A stretch of DNA of 64,000 nucleotides, from assembly GCA_910575505.1 (NCBI GenBank), contig CAJTFK010000022.1:1-64000 (forward strand), given 5' to 3'. Below, one piece after another: positions 16,599 to 24,504 of this stretch. Position numbers and translations under genes: made by a program. Origin of the DNA: Oscillospiraceae bacterium (GTDB taxonomy: Bacteria > Bacillota > Clostridia > Oscillospirales > Oscillospiraceae). A model generated the notes under the pieces. That model did not search any database. It had not been told where the DNA came from and worked only from the letters and a program-made list of their open reading frames with translations. How positions within the stretch are numbered: the stretch's first letter is position 1; the number at the start of each line of letters is the position of its first letter.

Positions 16599-17816
16599 TT
16601 ACCTCTTGGGGGCGTTTTTCTTGAAAATGTCCTCCTTCTGCTGGGCCTTCATCTGCCGCTGACGGCGTTCCTCCAGGGCGTCATAGACGCTTTCCTCGAT
16701 CTCCCGGGGCGTCATGGACACATCGGGAAAATACTTCCGTAGACGGTCCCCGGCCAGGATGACCTTGGTGTACTCAGGCCGCTCCTGCTCACCCTTGAAG
16801 GGCGTCTTTTCCTCTGCGGGCTTGTCGGGGGCAGGGGGCGAGGGAGGACTGGCGGGCTCCGGCACGCTGGGTTCGGGATCGTTGGAGCCCGCAGGCGTTT
16901 CCACTGTCTGCTCCGGCTTCACGTCCGGGGAGGGCGGAATGGGAGGCGGAGCGGAGGGGCTGTTGGGCGGGGCAGGCGGCTGCGGCGTGGTCTGCTTGGG
17001 GGCCAAGTCCTTGTCCTCCAGAATGTCCCGCATGGCCTGTTCATTCAGTTTTCCGGCCTTCTCCGTTTTTTTCATACGCTCCACCCGCTCGGTGGTGATC
17101 TTATACCCCATGTCGGACAGGTGGAGGACTTCATCCTGATTGTCCGGCTTCAAAAACGAGATGGCGGAGGCGATGGACAAAGGCAGGGAGTTGTCATCCA
17201 CCCGGTCGCACACGTCCTTGGTGGCCTCGGACAGACGGATGATCCGGTTGAGCTTGCTCACCTTCATGCCCATCTCCTGGGCCAGCTTTTCATCGCTGTC
17301 CAGTTCTTCCGCCTTGACCGTGCCTTTTTTCTTCCGGCCAGCTTTCTGCTTCATGCCCTCCATTTTCATCCGCAGGGAGCGGGAGAGGTCGTACATGGAG
17401 ATATGGGGCCGGTGGAGGTTGCCGTCCGCCACCAGGATTTTCGCGTCAGCGTCGAATATTTTCTGGATGATGGTGGGGACGGGATAATTCAGCTCCGTGG
17501 CGATCAGGTGGCGGCGCTGGCCGGAGAGGATTTCCAGGGTGCCCTCGTCCCCGATCCGGGCGAGAACAGGGTCCTTCACGCCGTTCAGCTCAATGGACTT
17601 TTTCAGCTCCATGTAATCTTCGCTCCTGGTGTCCACGGAAATGGTGTTGTACTTGGATTTTTCCAGATAGGCGGGATGCAGGAGGATGAAGAAGGATTCG
17701 TTCTCCTGGGGGCTGGGAACATCCCGCTTGGCCTTCTCGTCCGGGGGCGTCAGGCGCTCGTCAAACACCTGGGAAATGGCGGTCCCGGCGGGGCCCTTGG
17801 CGGCGGGGCCGGTCAC
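16599..17816 (-). CDS. ParB-like protein (second half of a split double-ParB frame)
   Basis: A 405-residue ParB/Spo0J-like protein. Residues 40-110 carry the ParB N-terminal domain (VDTRSEDYMELKKSIELNG, then ILSGQRRHLIATELNYPV, a GxRR-type motif). A helix-turn-helix region follows (KLAQEMGMKVSKLNRIIRLSEA). A long Pro-rich linker ends in a basic tail. The annotated start is GTG at 17816, preceded by AAGGAGG at 5-base spacing. In the same frame, a TAG at 17840 separates it from the upstream ParB-like ORF by only seven codons. No ParA is encoded in the window. Confidence 0.8.
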   Translation of the reverse strand: MTGPAAKGPAGTAISQVFDERLTPPDEKAKRDVPSPQENESFFILLHPAYLEKSKYNTISVDTRSEDYMELKKSIELNGVKDPVLARIGDEGTLEILSGQRRHLIATELNYPVPTIIQKIFDADAKILVADGNLHRPHISMYDLSRSLRMKMEGMKQKAGRKKKGTVKAEELDSDEKLAQEMGMKVSKLNRIIRLSEATKDVCDRVDDNSLPLSIASAISFLKPDNQDEVLHLSDMGYKITTERVERMKKTEKAGKLNEQAMRDILEDKDLAPKQTTPQPPAPPNSPSAPPPIPPSPDVKPEQTVETPAGSNDPEPSVPEPASPPSPPAPDKPAEEKTPFKGEQERPEYTKVILAGDRLRKYFPDVSMTPREIEESVYDALEERRQRQMKAQQKEDIFKKNAPKR

Positions 17817-17837
17817 GGGGGCCTCCTTCTTCTCCCC

Positions 17838-18431
17838 CTAGGCGGGTTCGGGGGCCTTGGGAACCTCGGGCGGCTTGGCCTCCTTGGGCTTCTTGCCAGT
17901 GACAGGAGCGGCGGGCTTGTCCTCCTTCTTGGGGGCCGGGCCCTCCTTCTTCTCGCCTGTGGGCGGTTCGGGGGCCTTGGGGCCCTCGGGAGGCTTGACT
18001 TCCTTGGGCTTTTCACCAGTGGTCGGATTTCCAGGCCCCTTGATGTCGGCTCTTTCCTCTTTTTTGTCCTTGGTCCCAGGCTCCACCAGCTTGCCGGGGA
18101 TAGGAGGAGTGGGCTTCCCATTCGCCAGTCCGTGATACCGGATGGCCTCCTGCAAGCTCATCTCGTAGACCAGGGCGGGAATGTCCTGCCTCTTCATGAG
18201 CTCGCAGGCCCGCTTGCGCCGGTAGCCGGTGACAAGCTGGTACTCGCCGTCCTCCCGGAGCCGGAGGATCACAGGCTCCTTCACGCCGCCGGACTGGATG
18301 CTGGTGACAAGGCCGCCGTAGTTCTTGTCCGGCTGCCTGACAAGGGGAATGCCGGGCAGATCGTGGATCTTCGCCAGGGGGATGCTCTGGGGCTTGGGGT
18401 TCGTGGGGTCTCTGCTGTTTTCGTTTGCCAT
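17838..18431 (-). CDS. Short ParB-like protein (first half of a split double-ParB frame)
   Basis: A 197-residue protein with a ParB N-terminal domain at residues 15-100 (SIPLAKIHDLPGIPLV, GGLVTSIQSGGVKEPVIL, QLVTGYRRKRACELMKRQ). The second half is low-complexity Pro/Lys/Glu with repeated APEPPTGEKKEG-like units. The last unit reads APEPA, then TAG, then GEKKEAP in frame with the next ParB gene, so the two were probably one protein or two fused by repeat expansion. It starts 148 bases after repA, downstream of three palindromes. Confidence 0.75.
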   Translation of the reverse strand: MANENSRDPTNPKPQSIPLAKIHDLPGIPLVRQPDKNYGGLVTSIQSGGVKEPVILRLREDGEYQLVTGYRRKRACELMKRQDIPALVYEMSLQEAIRYHGLANGKPTPPIPGKLVEPGTKDKKEERADIKGPGNPTTGEKPKEVKPPEGPKAPEPPTGEKKEGPAPKKEDKPAAPVTGKKPKEAKPPEVPKAPEPA

Positions 18432-18463
18432 AAATACCTCCGTTTTGAAATATATTTGCTAAA

Positions 18464-18488
18464 AATCGCGTCTCACCGTGAGATTTGA
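18464..18488. repeat. ICE palindrome, copy 7
   Basis: GCGTCTCACCGTGAGATTTG, located 33 bases upstream of the short parB-like gene. Confidence 0.75.
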
Positions 18489-18520
18489 TTTTCAACAGAA
18501 AGTTAAGCGTTTCCGCTTGA

Positions 18521-18547
18521 TTTGCGTCTCACCGTGGGATTTATTTT
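18521..18547. repeat. ICE palindrome, copy 8
   Basis: TTGCGTCTCACCGTGGGATT followed by TATTTTT. It lies in the repA-parB intergenic region. Confidence 0.75.
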
Positions 18548-18554
18548 TCCTGGA

Positions 18555-18580
18555 ATTGCGTATCACGGTGGGATTCATTT
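18555..18580. repeat. ICE palindrome, copy 9
   Basis: TTGCGTATCACGGTGGGATT followed by CATTT, immediately at the repA stop codon. Copies 8 and 9 are 34 bases apart, nearly the same spacing as copies 4 and 5. Confidence 0.7.
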
Positions 18581-19527
18581 CAGCGGAAGTCATGCCGCAC
18601 AGCGGCGGAATAGTAAGGGCCTATCGTCACCGGCGCGTTGTAGAGCGCCGTCAACAGATAGGCCCGGATGTTATTAATTTTTGTGGTGGTCTGTTTCAGC
18701 GCGTCGATCACATACTGGATGTGCTCGCTGTCAAGCTGGAGGAAACGGGCTCTGACCGCCTCCGTGGGAATGTCGCTGCCGCCGATCCGTATGGCGGGGA
18801 CGGTGCTGCATACCGTGTCCAGCATCAGCTCCAGAAGGTCGTCTATGTCATCGTAGGGGTACTCCCTCCGCAAACGCTCGTAATCAATATTCGCTTTCAG
18901 CTCTTCTCTCCGCTCGTATCGGTCTATCCTCAATCCCGATGCCGGGGGCTTTCGGGGGGAGATGGATGGATCAGGCTGGATAAGCTCTGTCTGGTTTCTC
19001 TTAGTATGATTAGGGTCGGGTTTTTCGACTTCTGGAAGTCGATTTTTCCGACCTCTTGAAGTCGGAATTTCCGACTTCTGCAAGTCGGGAAAATCGACCT
19101 CTGAAATGGGCACAAAAGGCTCCGGGGGAGGCGGGGCCGGTTTGGGCGGCGCTGTCCGGGTAGTGAACCGCTTGACGTAGATTTTCGTGGGCTTCCCCTG
19201 GCCCTGTTTGATTCGCTCGATCAGGCCAATGCCCTTCTTCGTATCAAGCTCTGCCAGCAGCTTCATGGCCTTGTCCCGCCCGCAGGTCATATCGCCGCAT
19301 ATCTCGTCCACGGAGTAGTAGATATAGACGCGCCAGGTGTCGCTGTCATACCAATCGTTCCGGGCGGACAGGCTCATGCGGTCCAGCAGCATCCCATACA
19401 GCAGTTTGGCGTCCGTGGAGACGTGCTTGAATTTCGGGTTGGTGATCAACTGGCGGGGGATTTTGAAAAAGACAAATTCCTCCGATTCATCGCCGTAGAA
19501 ATAATCTGATAAAATGATTTCCGGCAT
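18580..19527 (-). CDS. RepA_N-type replication initiator with internal iterons
   Basis: A 315-residue initiator. Residues 1-115 are the RepA_N-type DNA-binding domain (FFKIPRQLITNPKFKHVSTDAK, YGMLLDRMSLSARN, GCRD-like GRDKAMKLLAELD). Residues 210-315 resemble the C-terminal DUF6017-like domain (IDYERLRREYPYDDIDDLLELM, ALYNAPVTIGPYYSA). The linker between them (residues 140-170) is encoded by a 23-bp tandem array. RepA_N replicons are known to carry their origin inside the gene at this position. Integrative elements use such initiators to replicate after excision (family knowledge). GGAGG precedes the ATG. Confidence 0.8.
   Translation of the reverse strand: MPEIILSDYFYGDESEEFVFFKIPRQLITNPKFKHVSTDAKLLYGMLLDRMSLSARNDWYDSDTWRVYIYYSVDEICGDMTCGRDKAMKLLAELDTKKGIGLIERIKQGQGKPTKIYVKRFTTRTAPPKPAPPPPEPFVPISEVDFPDLQKSEIPTSRGRKNRLPEVEKPDPNHTKRNQTELIQPDPSISPRKPPASGLRIDRYERREELKANIDYERLRREYPYDDIDDLLELMLDTVCSTVPAIRIGGSDIPTEAVRARFLQLDSEHIQYVIDALKQTTTKINNIRAYLLTALYNAPVTIGPYYSAAVRHDFR
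19025..19104. repeat. 23-bp iteron array inside repA, putative replication origin
   Basis: Units start at 19025, 19048, 19071 and 19094 with an exact 23-base period. Each contains a palindrome of the form CGACTTCTGGAAGTCG, CGACCTCTTGAAGTCG or CGACTTCTGCAAGTCG; the last is a half unit. Since 23 is not a multiple of three, each unit is read in a different frame, so selection is on the DNA rather than the protein. Confidence 0.75.
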
Positions 19528-19546
19528 GGTAGGGGCCTCCTTTGGG

Positions 19547-19580
19547 CAAAAGAAAAAGCACGATCTTTCAATCGTGCTTT
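19547..19580 (-). terminator. Terminator upstream of repA
   Basis: AAAGCACGAT pairs with ATCGTGCTTT. On the minus strand it is followed by TTTTTCTTTT. It would end a transcript coming from the 19.6-20.1 kb region before repA. Confidence 0.6.
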
Positions 19581-20378
19581 CTCCAGGGTGTTAAATTATG
19601 TCACATTGGCTTCATTTCGCGGTGACTGCCTGATGTTTTTGGGTTTTGCGCGTCATTCTTTATCAGACATGGCCAAAAGGCCGTGCTCCTTGACAATTTT
19701 ACACCAGCAGTACGGGGAACCACCCGGACAGACGAGCGTCCAGCAGTGCGCGTCGGAAGAAATTCCACTCTGCTCCGCCGCCGCTTGCGCCGACGGCTGC
19801 GCCCGCTCCATTCCTTCCTCCTTTTCCCGCCGGACCCGCTTCGCCGGGTTCCTGCGGGGGCCCTAGGGAACGGCTTATGCCACCTGTTGGGACAGCCTTT
19901 GGCAGGGCCGTCAGCGTTGACCCTGTCCGGGTACATAATGAGACGCCTTTGCATAGCCTGAGATCCAGGCCGTGAGGCTGCCCTGGGGTTGAAAGCAGTA
20001 GAGACCCCTGGTACACGCCCGCGCGGGTTTTGCCGGGCCCGACCCGTACTGTTCCCGATCCACCGGGGCGTGTGCCGCAAATACGGTGGAATTGACAGAA
20101 GAAATTGAAATTGTTTGAGGGAACTTTATGGATGATTTACCAAATTTTCAGGGACTTACTCCCCGTTCAGGGGATGCCGGAACGCCCGGAGCAGATTGCC
20201 CTGAGTCACCGGATGCTGGAGGCCATGCGGGACGGCGGCATCGCCCTCTGCGCCGCCGGAAAGGTTAGCGCCAACAAAAGCGAAGAAAGCCGCTGAACGT
20301 GCGACGGACGCATGGGAGAACGAAGTCCGGGCGGAGTATCAAAAGAAGAAGAACGCGAAAGCCCAGGGCCGCGCTTAC
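19581..20378. other. Intergenic region between repA and the integrase
   Basis: About 800 bases, GC-rich at 19730-20090, with no convincing intact gene. A minus-strand reading ending KIVKEHGLLAMSDKE near 19650 looks protein-like but is interrupted by frame changes. From 20128 the plus strand shows coding-like pieces in three frames: MDDLPNFQGLTP, then PVQGMPERPEQIALSHRMLE, then KKAAERATDAWENEVRAEYQ, leading into the integrase. This suggests a decayed 5' extension of the integrase. The element's end and attachment site are not identifiable. Confidence 0.4.
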
Positions 20379-21355
20379 ATGCTTCCACCGGAGAAACGGC
20401 ATGATGATTTTGTCAGTTTTGTAAATGATAACTGGCTGACCCTGCAAATTCGCGGCGGCAACGCAAAGCCCTCCACCGTGGCCTTTTACGAATACATGTC
20501 CAAAACCATTACAGAGTATTTCCAAGGCGCGGTATTGCAGGAAATCAGCCCCGCCGACATTCAACGATTTTTCACCTACTTGCGGACGGAGCATAAAAGC
20601 AAGCTGGGCAAGCCGCTTTCTCCCAAGTCTATCCGTCACCAGTATGTAACGCTGAATGTAATCTTTGAGTATGCGGAAAAGCAAGAGATGATAGCAAAGA
20701 ATCCCATGAAGAAGGTTGACGCGCCAAAGAAGGACAAGAAGCCCGTTGACGCTTTTACGCAGGAACAGGCCGCAAGGTTTTTCCAACTGCACCCCTCTTG
20801 TTCTCTTGAATTTCGCTGTATTCTCCAACTGCTGATTACAACAGGCTTTCGGCGCGGTGAGTGTATCGGCCTGAAATGGGGAGACCTTGATAAAGCGGCC
20901 TCTACAATTTCCGTTGAACGGAATGTAACTTACAATCCATGGGACGGTGTAACTGTCAGCACACCTAAGACCGCAAACAGTGTCCGAACGATTCCTATTG
21001 TACCCGCTACGTTGCACCTTCTCCAGCAGTTCAAGCAAGAGACGCAAAAGCGGAATCCCGGCACGATTTTGAAAAGCGCATTCATCTTTCCGGCGGAGGG
21101 AGATATTTTCGCACCGCGTGACCCTAGCTCTATACCCCGGCGCGTCAGAAAAATGATGGCTTTCCAGATCTCTCCCCCCATGATCTAAGGCATAGCTGTG
21201 CTACCTTATTGCTTTCCCAGGGCGCAGACATCAAGAGCGTACAGGAGATTTTGAGACACGCAGCCGCAAGCACCACTTTGAATTTCTACGTCAAAGCAGA
21301 CTTGCGGCAGATGCAAGCCGCAACGAATAAGTTAGCCGCCGCATTCAATCTCTAA
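20379..21355 (+). pseudogene. Tyrosine integrase of the ICE, frameshifted
   Basis: A site-specific tyrosine recombinase for excision and integration. Residues 1-110 from the ATG are a SAM-like core-binding domain (FVNDNWLTLQIRGGNAKPST). The catalytic domain has the first Arg in TTGFRRGECIGLKWGDL and the basic strand SVERNVTYNP. The frame then ends at a TAA at 21188. In the +1-shifted frame from 21179 the missing end is intact: [29 protein letters not shown] with the catalytic Tyr, and stop at 21355. The break coincides with a run of six C (21174-21179), so it may be a true mutation or a base-calling slip. The 5' part also changes frame. Confidence 0.8.
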
Positions 21356-21363
21356 TAGCATCA

Positions 21364-21398
21364 AGAGGACAGAGGCTGATTGTCCCTGTCCTCTTTCC
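21364..21398 (+). terminator. Terminator after the integrase
   Basis: AGAGGACAG pairs with CTGTCCTCT, followed by TTCC. It lies 9 bases after the integrase stop at 21355. Confidence 0.65.
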
Positions 21399-21611
21399 TA
21401 TTGTTCGGCGAGATTTTGAAAATACACGTTTAATTATTCACAACATCTTTTCACATCTTTACTACGACTTACAACAACTATAGTCGAGTATGGACATCTC
21501 TGAATATCTCAAAGCATCGGCGGTATATAAGTCAAGGTATATCATCATAGGGAAAGGAACCCTTCAAAGTGCTATTAACCCAACTATCTGGAGCCTCGCC
21601 GTTTGCAAGGC
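21399..21611. other. AT-rich gap right of the integrase
   Basis: About 210 bases with lower GC than the surroundings. No gene was recognised. An attachment site could lie here or in the preceding 50 bases but no core repeat can be shown, because the other end of the element is outside the window. Confidence 0.3.
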
Positions 21612-22232
21612 TCAAAAATATTCTCCCATTTCAGCTTCTGTATCTTTGGGACAGATGATTTTAATAGGCGGTGAAAATTTCTGCGTCCACATGTACAATT
21701 CCGGGGTAGCTTCTTCATGAATGGTTGCAATAAAAAATGTGTCTCCATCAGGCGACATGAAAGCCTCATTTCCAAATCTGGAAATAATAGCGGAAACATA
21801 TTCTTTATGTACCCTTAATTTTGTTGTTTCGGGAGAAATACTTATATCCAGCGAACTTTGCGCGATAGCTTCTCCCTCTCGTTTTTCAGGGAAAACCTCT
21901 ATTTGCTCCATGCGTTCCAAATCTATTCTCTCAAGTTCATAAACATAATGCCTGCTGTCATCCATTTCTTCACACCAAAAATCCACGTCATCTATATCAT
22001 ACAAAACTTCTCCGTTATTATCCACGTATTCCCCATATTCAGGATCGTATTTTAAGCCCAGCTTATACCATGTGGTTTTAGGAATTTTCACGATTGCATA
22101 AGTCCAAAACTTGTGGACGTTCATAACAACCAATCTTACTAATCCACGGACACCCCAATTTAATGGGGAAATGTCTTTCGACAAATCCAAACGTTTAGAC
22201 CCATACATTCGGAAGTACGCCAGCATTTTCAT
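21612..22232 (-). CDS. Hypothetical protein with WYL-like C-terminus, possibly truncated
   Basis: A 206-residue AT-rich ORF. The second half (VYELERIDLERMEQIEVF, then TKLRVHKEYVSAIISRFG and SPDGDTFFIATIHEEATPELYMW) resembles the end of WYL-domain regulators, in which a ligand-binding WYL core is followed by such a beta-rich tail. No helix-turn-helix is present, so the gene would be missing its N-terminus. The first 50 residues are not recognised. The upstream frame is interrupted by a TGA seven bases before the ATG. It lies in decayed mobile DNA between the integrase and a broken Maff2 gene. Confidence 0.4.
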   Translation of the reverse strand: MKMLAYFRMYGSKRLDLSKDISPLNWGVRGLVRLVVMNVHKFWTYAIVKIPKTTWYKLGLKYDPEYGEYVDNNGEVLYDIDDVDFWCEEMDDSRHYVYELERIDLERMEQIEVFPEKREGEAIAQSSLDISISPETTKLRVHKEYVSAIISRFGNEAFMSPDGDTFFIATIHEEATPELYMWTQKFSPPIKIICPKDTEAEMGEYF

Positions 22233-22408
22233 ACATTCTCACCATGAGTATCCGACACCCGGCATATAGATGACACCATCCATCTCCGGACAGGTTTCGT
22301 GCGGGAAAATCCCGCTTTGCGTTACCCTGTCATTCCGCCCATCGGATTGTCAGTTCTCCTAAGATTTCAGGCTATTTAGCCTTTCGACTTAGTGCGTAAC
22401 CTTTTCAG

Positions 22409-22539
22409 TTACGAACGTGTCGCACGATTGTCTTTGCCGTAACCTTCCAGCAGGTTAATGACACCCCACACGCACAAGCCGCCGTCCGGGGCGACACGAG
22501 GGTCTGCAAGGTTCCAATAGCGGAAGTAACGCAGGCCAT
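22409..22539 (-). pseudogene. Maff2-family conjugation protein, frameshifted
   Basis: From the ATG at 22539, with GGAGG upstream, the frame reads MACVTSAIGTLQTLVS. The neighbouring frame continues GGLCVWGVINLLEGYGKDN and ends at 22409. Together they match the small Maff2 membrane protein found in conjugation modules of Firmicute ICEs (pattern TSAIG-LQTLV then WGVIN-LEGYG-DN). A frameshift separates the halves and the usual C-terminal part is missing. It indicates an older or second element remnant beside the ICE. Confidence 0.65.
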
Positions 22540-22739
22540 ATACGTTCCTCCAAAAATTAATGAAATTTTTGAAGGCACATCCTCTGTGTCCTTTTGTGTA
22601 CTTTAACAGCGCCGCTTACTTATTCGGCTCTATCTGTTTTACGTCTACTTCGTACACGTTGTAAACTTCATCAGATTTATAGCAACCATCAAAAAACCTG
22701 ACAATAATCAGGAGCGGCAAACCAATGGGAGCAGTTCCG

Positions 22740-22986
22740 GGGAGAAACACGAAAGAGGACCTTCCCAATGGCCTCCGGGGCGGAGGTCCAAGACGCGGAT
22801 TTTCCAGCAGCGCAGGATGGCTTTCATCTTGGACCGCATGTTCTCAATCGGATTGAAATCAGGGTTATAAGACGAAAGGCACAGCACTATTATACCTTTG
22901 CATCCAGAATTTCCCGGACGGCCTTTACACGGTGAGAACGCAAATTGTTCATCACTACGATGTCCCCTGACCGAAGGGGCGGAAGT
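22740..22986 (-). pseudogene. IS630-type transposase remnant
   Basis: Minus-strand readings give RSGDIVVMNNLRSHRVKAV, then after a frame change IIVLCLSSYNPDFNPIENMR and SKMKAILRCWKIR. These match the DDE C-terminal region of IS630-family transposases (D-N-x-x-x-H, then P-x-(L/F)-N-P-I-E). The catalytic Asp of the first motif is Asn here. The upstream part is cut off where the MITE-like repeat begins at 22989. Confidence 0.65.
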
Positions 22987-22988
22987 AA

Positions 22989-23155
22989 GAACCTGTATTT
23001 ATAGCCGGGGAATACCGGGCGGGCGAGGATGTTACCCGCCGGACAGTGAGCTCCTTCTCAGCCCGCGGCAATCCTGACGGATTGCCGGGAAATCCGGCGC
23101 AGCATGGCGGGAAAAAGACCGCTCAGACAACGTTCAAGGATTGTGAATACAGGTC
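22989..23155. mobile_element. MITE-like element, copy 1
   Basis: 167 bases bounded by GAACCTGTATTTATAG and the inverted TTGTGAATACAGGTCC. It has no coding capacity and is closely similar to the copies at 24324-24483 and 53167-53332. The 5' flank is TAA. Confidence 0.7.
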
Positions 23156-23471
23156 CCAGGATCTCTTTCAAATATTGGACAAACCGTTTCCCGGTTGTCC
23201 CGCCTCGGTAGGTTATAAACGCCTTTCCCCATTCAGGCGGATGGAAGAATGGACAGCCGTTGTCTGCGGTATATTCAACGGGGCATAATCCACTGCCCTT
23301 TGGGATGAAAGTGCCCGTCCATATAAGTACCATCTCCTGCTTTCCGTTTTACCGCACCTGTCAGCCCCTGGCAATATTTTTGATGGATGCTGTAAATATG
23401 ATTGCGGACTTCACGTGCCGGGGCGGGGCCCGGGAACCGGGAGAGGGAAATTTTAACATTTCTGGTGTAAG
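23156..23471. other. Decayed spacer before the dap operon terminator
   Basis: About 315 bases. A 91-codon minus-strand ORF starts here and runs into the MITE-like repeat, so most of it is repeat shadow. The segment GLCPVEYTADNGCPFF is not recognised. It may be debris of an insertion sequence. Confidence 0.3.
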
Positions 23472-23523
23472 AAAAAGGAACCCGGGGCGTTCCACAGCCG
23501 GAAACGCCGGATTCCTCTTTTTC
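23472..23523 (-). terminator. Terminator of the lysine operon
   Basis: AGGAATCCGGCGTT pairs with AACGCCCCGGGTTCCT on the minus strand and is followed by TTTTTC. It lies 18 bases after the dapH stop. Confidence 0.75.
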
Positions 23524-23540
23524 ATATCAAAGATACGCCC

Positions 23541-24236
23541 TCACAGCTTCCGCAGCGCATCTACCAGGGCAGTTTTGCTCTCGGTTTTCTCGTCCTTCAT
23601 CTTGACAATGCGGGCAGGACTGCCGGCAACCACGGCGTTTTCCGGCACGTCCTCGATGACCACGGCCCCGGCGGCCACCACGGCGTTCCGGCCCACCCGG
23701 ACCCCCTCGATGACCACGGCGTTGGCCCCGATCATCACACCGTCCTCAATGACCACCGGCGTGGCCGAGGCGGGCTCCACCACGCCGGCCAGGACGGCGC
23801 CTGCGCCGATGTGGCAGTGGTCCCCCACAATGGCCCGGCCTCCCAGCACGGCCCCCATGTCAATCATGGTGCCCCGGCCAACCACGGCCCCGATGTTGAT
23901 GACAGCCCCCATCATGATGACGGCTCCCTCACCGATTTCCACCTTCTCCCGGATGATGGAACCGGGCTCAATCCGGGCCTTTATGCCCTTCATGTCCAGC
24001 AGGGGCACGCCGGAATTCCGCCGGTCGTTCTCCACCACCAGGTCCACGATTTTGTCTGTATTGGCTTCCAGAATGGGGCGGAGCTCCTCCCAGTCGCCGA
24101 AGACAATCTGGCTCAGGCGTGTGCCATAGACCCTGGCAGAGCCGAAGTCCACGTCCTCCGTCAGGTTTATGTAGACCTTTACCGGGGTTTTCTTCTCGGA
24201 ATTGGCAATATAGTCGATGATTTCCTGAGCGTTCAT
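23541..24236 (-). CDS. dapH: Tetrahydrodipicolinate N-acetyltransferase
   Basis: A 231-residue enzyme that acetylates 2,3,4,5-tetrahydrodipicolinate with acetyl-CoA in the acetylase branch of diaminopimelate/lysine synthesis. The N-terminal domain (residues 1-85, [20 protein letters not shown]) is typical of DapH. Residues 90-205 form a left-handed beta helix of hexapeptide repeats ([19 protein letters not shown]-like, then [20 protein letters not shown]). Length matches Bacillus DapH. It is the third gene of the dap operon, separated from dapB by a MITE-like repeat. Confidence 0.9.
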   Translation of the reverse strand: MNAQEIIDYIANSEKKTPVKVYINLTEDVDFGSARVYGTRLSQIVFGDWEELRPILEANTDKIVDLVVENDRRNSGVPLLDMKGIKARIEPGSIIREKVEIGEGAVIMMGAVINIGAVVGRGTMIDMGAVLGGRAIVGDHCHIGAGAVLAGVVEPASATPVVIEDGVMIGANAVVIEGVRVGRNAVVAAGAVVIEDVPENAVVAGSPARIVKMKDEKTESKTALVDALRKL

Positions 24237-24240
24237 AAAA

Positions 24241-24323
24241 ACCTCCTGTATAGAGTGGAGATAGGAGATAGAAGAGCGGAGAGTGGAGATGGTTAGCCGT
24301 TGTGTCTGGCCTCTCCACTCTTA
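24241..24323. other. Short direct repeats upstream of dapH
   Basis: GAGTGGAGAT-like and GGAGATAGA-like units recur several times between the dapH start and the MITE-like element. A purine-rich imperfect tandem; its role is unknown. Confidence 0.4.
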
Positions 24324-24483
24324 GAACCTGTATTCATAGCCGGGGGATGCCGGATGGGCGAGGATTTTTCCCGTCAGACAAGGAGATTTTCCGCAGCCAT
24401 ACGGACGTATGGCAAGGGAAACCGACGCAGTATGGTGGGAAAAGACCGGCCAGGCGGCGTGCAGCGGTTGTGAATACAGGTTC
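24324..24483. mobile_element. MITE-like element, copy 2, inside the dap operon
   Basis: 160 bases with terminal inverted repeats GAACCTGTATTCAT and TTGTGAATACAGGTTC, flanked on both sides by TTA, a possible 3-bp target duplication. It sits between dapB and dapH and has no promoter-like or terminator-like T run that I can see. Confidence 0.75.
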
Positions 24484-24504
24484 TTAACTCTTCATTCTTT
24501 GCTT

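Noticed and set aside
19601-20080. 159-codon minus-strand Arg/Ser-rich ORF
   Set aside because: Composition is that of an out-of-frame GC-rich segment and no ribosome site precedes it.
21364-21611. tRNA-based attachment site next to the integrase
   Set aside because: No cloverleaf or 3' tRNA end could be found to the right of the integrase.
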